Positions 61,680 to 64,000 of a stretch of 64,000 nucleotides of DNA are shown here, one piece after another. Numbering within the stretch: position 1 is the first letter of the stretch; each line of letters opens with the position of its first letter. Under the pieces are notes generated by a model that was not told where the DNA came from, did no database searches, and saw only the letters and a list, made by a program, of their open reading frames with translations. A program made the translations under genes and the position numbers. Source of the stretch: Perilla frutescens (Eukaryota; Streptophyta; Magnoliopsida; Lamiales; Lamiaceae); assembly GCA_026008535.1 (NCBI GenBank), contig BRKX01000007.1, forward strand, positions 8,827,001 through 8,891,000, in the 5' to 3' direction.

Positions 61680-62263
61680 TATAAAAATAAACTAAAGCGA
61701 AATCGAAAAAATTAGAAAAAAAATTAAAAAGATAAAATGTGATGACACTTTATTTTTGGGCTCAATCATTGGTATTGCCACATCAAATGAAAAAAAAAAA
61801 AAAGAATTAAATGATATTGGTAACGACGTAATCAAGGTTTGAATTCTTGCAGCTGCAATTTGTTTGATTTAATTAAATTTACTAATCAACAAGTGACAAT
61901 AAAGAAAAAAGATTGAAATGGCAGAAATCATCCTAACAGTTTCAACTGCAATTTCATTTTGGAGAATAAAAGCCTACTTTTTTTTTTTAATCTACATATT
62001 GCAATAAAAATTCCCAAATAAGTGATGGGTCAATTGGGATTTTGACGAGGGTAGGGATGGGTAGAGTTTATCCTTCCCTTTTAATTATGGGCACTACCCA
62101 CAACTTTAAAAATACCCAAAAACTATTATTATCTTATTTTATGTCACTAAAGTTTTATTTCATTTCCACGATATTAGAGTAAGAGAAATTTCTCCATTAG
62201 TTATAAAATCCTAGACTACATATAAAAGATGAACAAGTAAATTTCATTTTCTTCATCTTTATA

Positions 62264-62538
62264 CTCCATCCGTCCCAATTATATAGTCTCTTTTCTAGTT
62301 GCACGTAGATTAAAAATATTTATGAAAACAAGAGATTAAAGCTAAACTTCCAATGATACCCTTACTTAATATTTATGATTTCAAAATTTAAGTAGTTATC
62401 TTTTTTATTTTGAAGAATTAATAAGGGTATTTTTTTACATTACTATGAAAATTAATGCTACTTATAGTAGTGAAACTATATAATTGGGATAACCCAAAAT
62501 AGTAATATGAACTACATAATCGGGACGGAAGGAAGGAG
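62264..62538. mobile_element. Stowaway MITE, copy 2
   Basis: Starts ctccatccgtcccaattata and ends in the inverse of ctccttccttccgtcccgat. TA duplications lie at 62,262-62,263 and 62,539-62,540. Same orientation and same interior as copy 1, 856 bp away. Confidence 0.8.
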
Positions 62539-62540
62539 TA

Positions 62541-63686
62541 TCCAGTTGGTCATTGGTGGGAATATATATATTTATGTAGATTAATTATAGACACACACAC
62601 ACACATATGCATATATTGAAGAAACTTGAGCTTTCAAGGTTTATTATCTCTCCTAAAATGTTATAGGTAATAAATATCTTCTGTTTTTTGCCAAAGACCT
62701 TAACTCCTCTTGATTGCTTAGGCATTTTTCTTTTTCATTTTCTATTAACTATTTTCATTTTGCATACAAGGCTTGTTTTTAGCATTGTGCTCATTGACTC
62801 AAAGCTTGAAAATCCATTTAATTTGTGATTTTCAGGAGTAGTAATTGCACTTTTTATAACTATATGTTGAATTCAAGAATTTGAGAATGGACAAGTATAT
62901 ATTTAATAATTAATTGTGCTGCAACTTTTATATTCTAGTTGCCATGATATTGCTGAAAAATACATAAAATTGCAAATAGAAGAATCGTTGTGAAAAATAA
63001 TTTGATAATACTACAATTAATTAAATATGAAAAATAAATTGGTAATACTATAGCATAAATAAATATGCAGAGAGACATTATTTGACAATTTGAAACGTAA
63101 CATAATTTTCCTAAGTATAGATTTATTGATGTCACGATCAAATGCTTTTGATGAAATTTCTTAATGTATTTACATTTTAAAATATCAGGTCTTTGGTGAC
63201 GTTATAGATTATCTTTCTTTAGAATAGACTACACTTCTAAGAAATGTCATCACATCTCAAATGTAGCGATAGCTAGTTTATATTAAAATTATGAGTGTCA
63301 ACAAATGCTAATTTTATAGTAGTGCGTGCAAATATTTTACTTTTAGGGTGCAGTGTGCAAAAGAGGTGTAATTTGTAGGGAATTGGGGAAAGTGGGTTTT
63401 CTTTTTCTCACATCGAAATACTCTTGGGACTCATCGTTGTTACATGAATCTTATTATTATTGTTCGGAGTGGACAAAAATATCAATATAATTCAAGTGTA
63501 ATAGTGTAAGTTGTTCTCGTTGTGATGTAGTTTATTAATTTTTAAAACTTCAAATGTGTGGTTGTAATTTTGTAAATTGTTATATGATAGTAATTTCATA
63601 TTTATTTGAACGGGGCAGATACTAGCTAATAAGCATTTAAATCAAAAGTTTTAATTTCGTATAGAAATGTAGGTGGAAAATATCTC

Positions 63687-63689
<3 letters not shown>
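62541..63689. other. AT-rich intergenic DNA, no gene seen
   Basis: Contains a short CA repeat (about 62,590-62,605) and nothing else recognisable. Confidence 0.5.
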
Positions 63690-63731
<42 letters not shown>

Positions 63732-63826
63732 TCACACACCCGACCTGTGGTATTGAGGAGGTTCGAACCCGTGACCTTTGGCCTCCGAGCAACCTCACTC
63801 CACCACTAGGCCATCCCCACCGGGAC
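63690..63826 (-). mobile_element. tRNA-derived SINE, copy 2, with long A tail
   Basis: Minus-strand body 63,826-63,728 starts GTCCCGGTGGGG and has box A TGGCCTAGTGG (63,803-63,813) and box B GGTTCGAACCT (63,759-63,769). It ends in an A tail of 38 bases (T run 63,690-63,727). It is highly similar to copy 1 across the whole body. Its 5' end touches the U6 copy without a gap. Confidence 0.8.
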
Positions 63827-63879
63827 AAAAAAATTTGGACCATTTCTCGATTTATGCGTGTCATCCTTGCGCAGGGGCC

Positions 63880-63911
<32 letters not shown>

Positions 63912-63912
63912 T
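63827..63912 (-). ncRNA. U6: U6 spliceosomal snRNA, 5'-truncated copy
   Basis: The minus strand reads ATAAAATTGGAACGATACAG at its 5' end, passes through GATTAGCATGGCCCCTGCGC, and finishes ATGGTCCAAATTTTTTT. This is the highly conserved body and 3' end of plant U6 snRNA. The first 19 or so nucleotides, with the 5' stem-loop, are replaced by unrelated DNA from 63,913. No plant U6 promoter (USE and TATA at fixed spacing) is visible to the right, so this is a pseudogene, not a working snRNA gene. The T run is followed at once by the SINE. Confidence 0.85.
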
Positions 63913-64000
63913 TTGAAAGTAGAATTGTAAGAAATCTATTTGGAACGAGGATAATTGGATAATTTTACCTTCTTCCACAGATGAGAGAGCTAATCACCAC
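63913..64000. other. Flanking DNA, no gene seen
   Basis: Eighty-eight bases with no recognised feature. They do not resemble a U6 promoter. Confidence 0.5.

Noticed and set aside
63827..63912. Functional U6 gene
   Set aside because: The first 19 or so nucleotides and any promoter elements are missing.

Overview
The window is plant nuclear DNA, almost certainly from a eudicot. The evidence is very AT-rich intergenic DNA, genes with many short GT-AG introns, Athila-type Ty3/gypsy elements, Harbinger, hAT, Mutator, Stowaway and Helitron traces, a tRNA-derived SINE, a U6 snRNA copy and endogenous pararetrovirus (Caulimoviridae) sequence. It is mostly transposable elements with one intact gene. 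The species cannot be named from this sequence.

Layout. 1-13 kb: AT-rich DNA with a degenerate tandem array, a Helitron-like 3' end, a non-autonomous hAT element with 8-bp target duplication (2,644-3,972), an LTR preceded by a polypurine tract (from about 5,573), a Mutator-like MITE with 10-bp target duplication (6,148-6,300) and a dispersed repeat array (10.8-12.7 kb). 13.2-14.2 kb: exons of a truncated BRE/BABAM2-like gene, followed by a foldback repeat. 15.6-16.0 kb: an internally deleted Harbinger transposase. 16.06-27.64 kb: two endogenous pararetrovirus copies head to head. The minus-strand copy is slightly longer than one genome unit (7,430 bp between primer-binding sites); the plus-strand copy lacks the capsid, protease and most RT. 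27.66-29.61 kb: a second Harbinger relic. 29.9-50.6 kb: a pile of Athila-like fragments (pol, gag, LTRs, ORF-1) and three more pararetrovirus pieces, repeatedly arranged as inverted duplications.

52.76-59.24 kb, minus strand: a complete 16-exon gene for a U-box/WD40 E3 ubiquitin ligase of the LIN/CERBERUS type, modelled at 1,510 residues with every splice junction in frame. 60-64 kb: two copies of one SINE family, two Stowaway MITEs and, at the right edge, a 5'-truncated U6 snRNA joined directly to a SINE.

The most notable pattern is five separate inverted duplications of retroelement or viral DNA between 16 and 51 kb. Several have clearly diverged arms, so they are not simply an assembly artefact. 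Transcribed, they would give long hairpin RNAs. All viral and retroelement reading frames seen here are interrupted, so these are relics.
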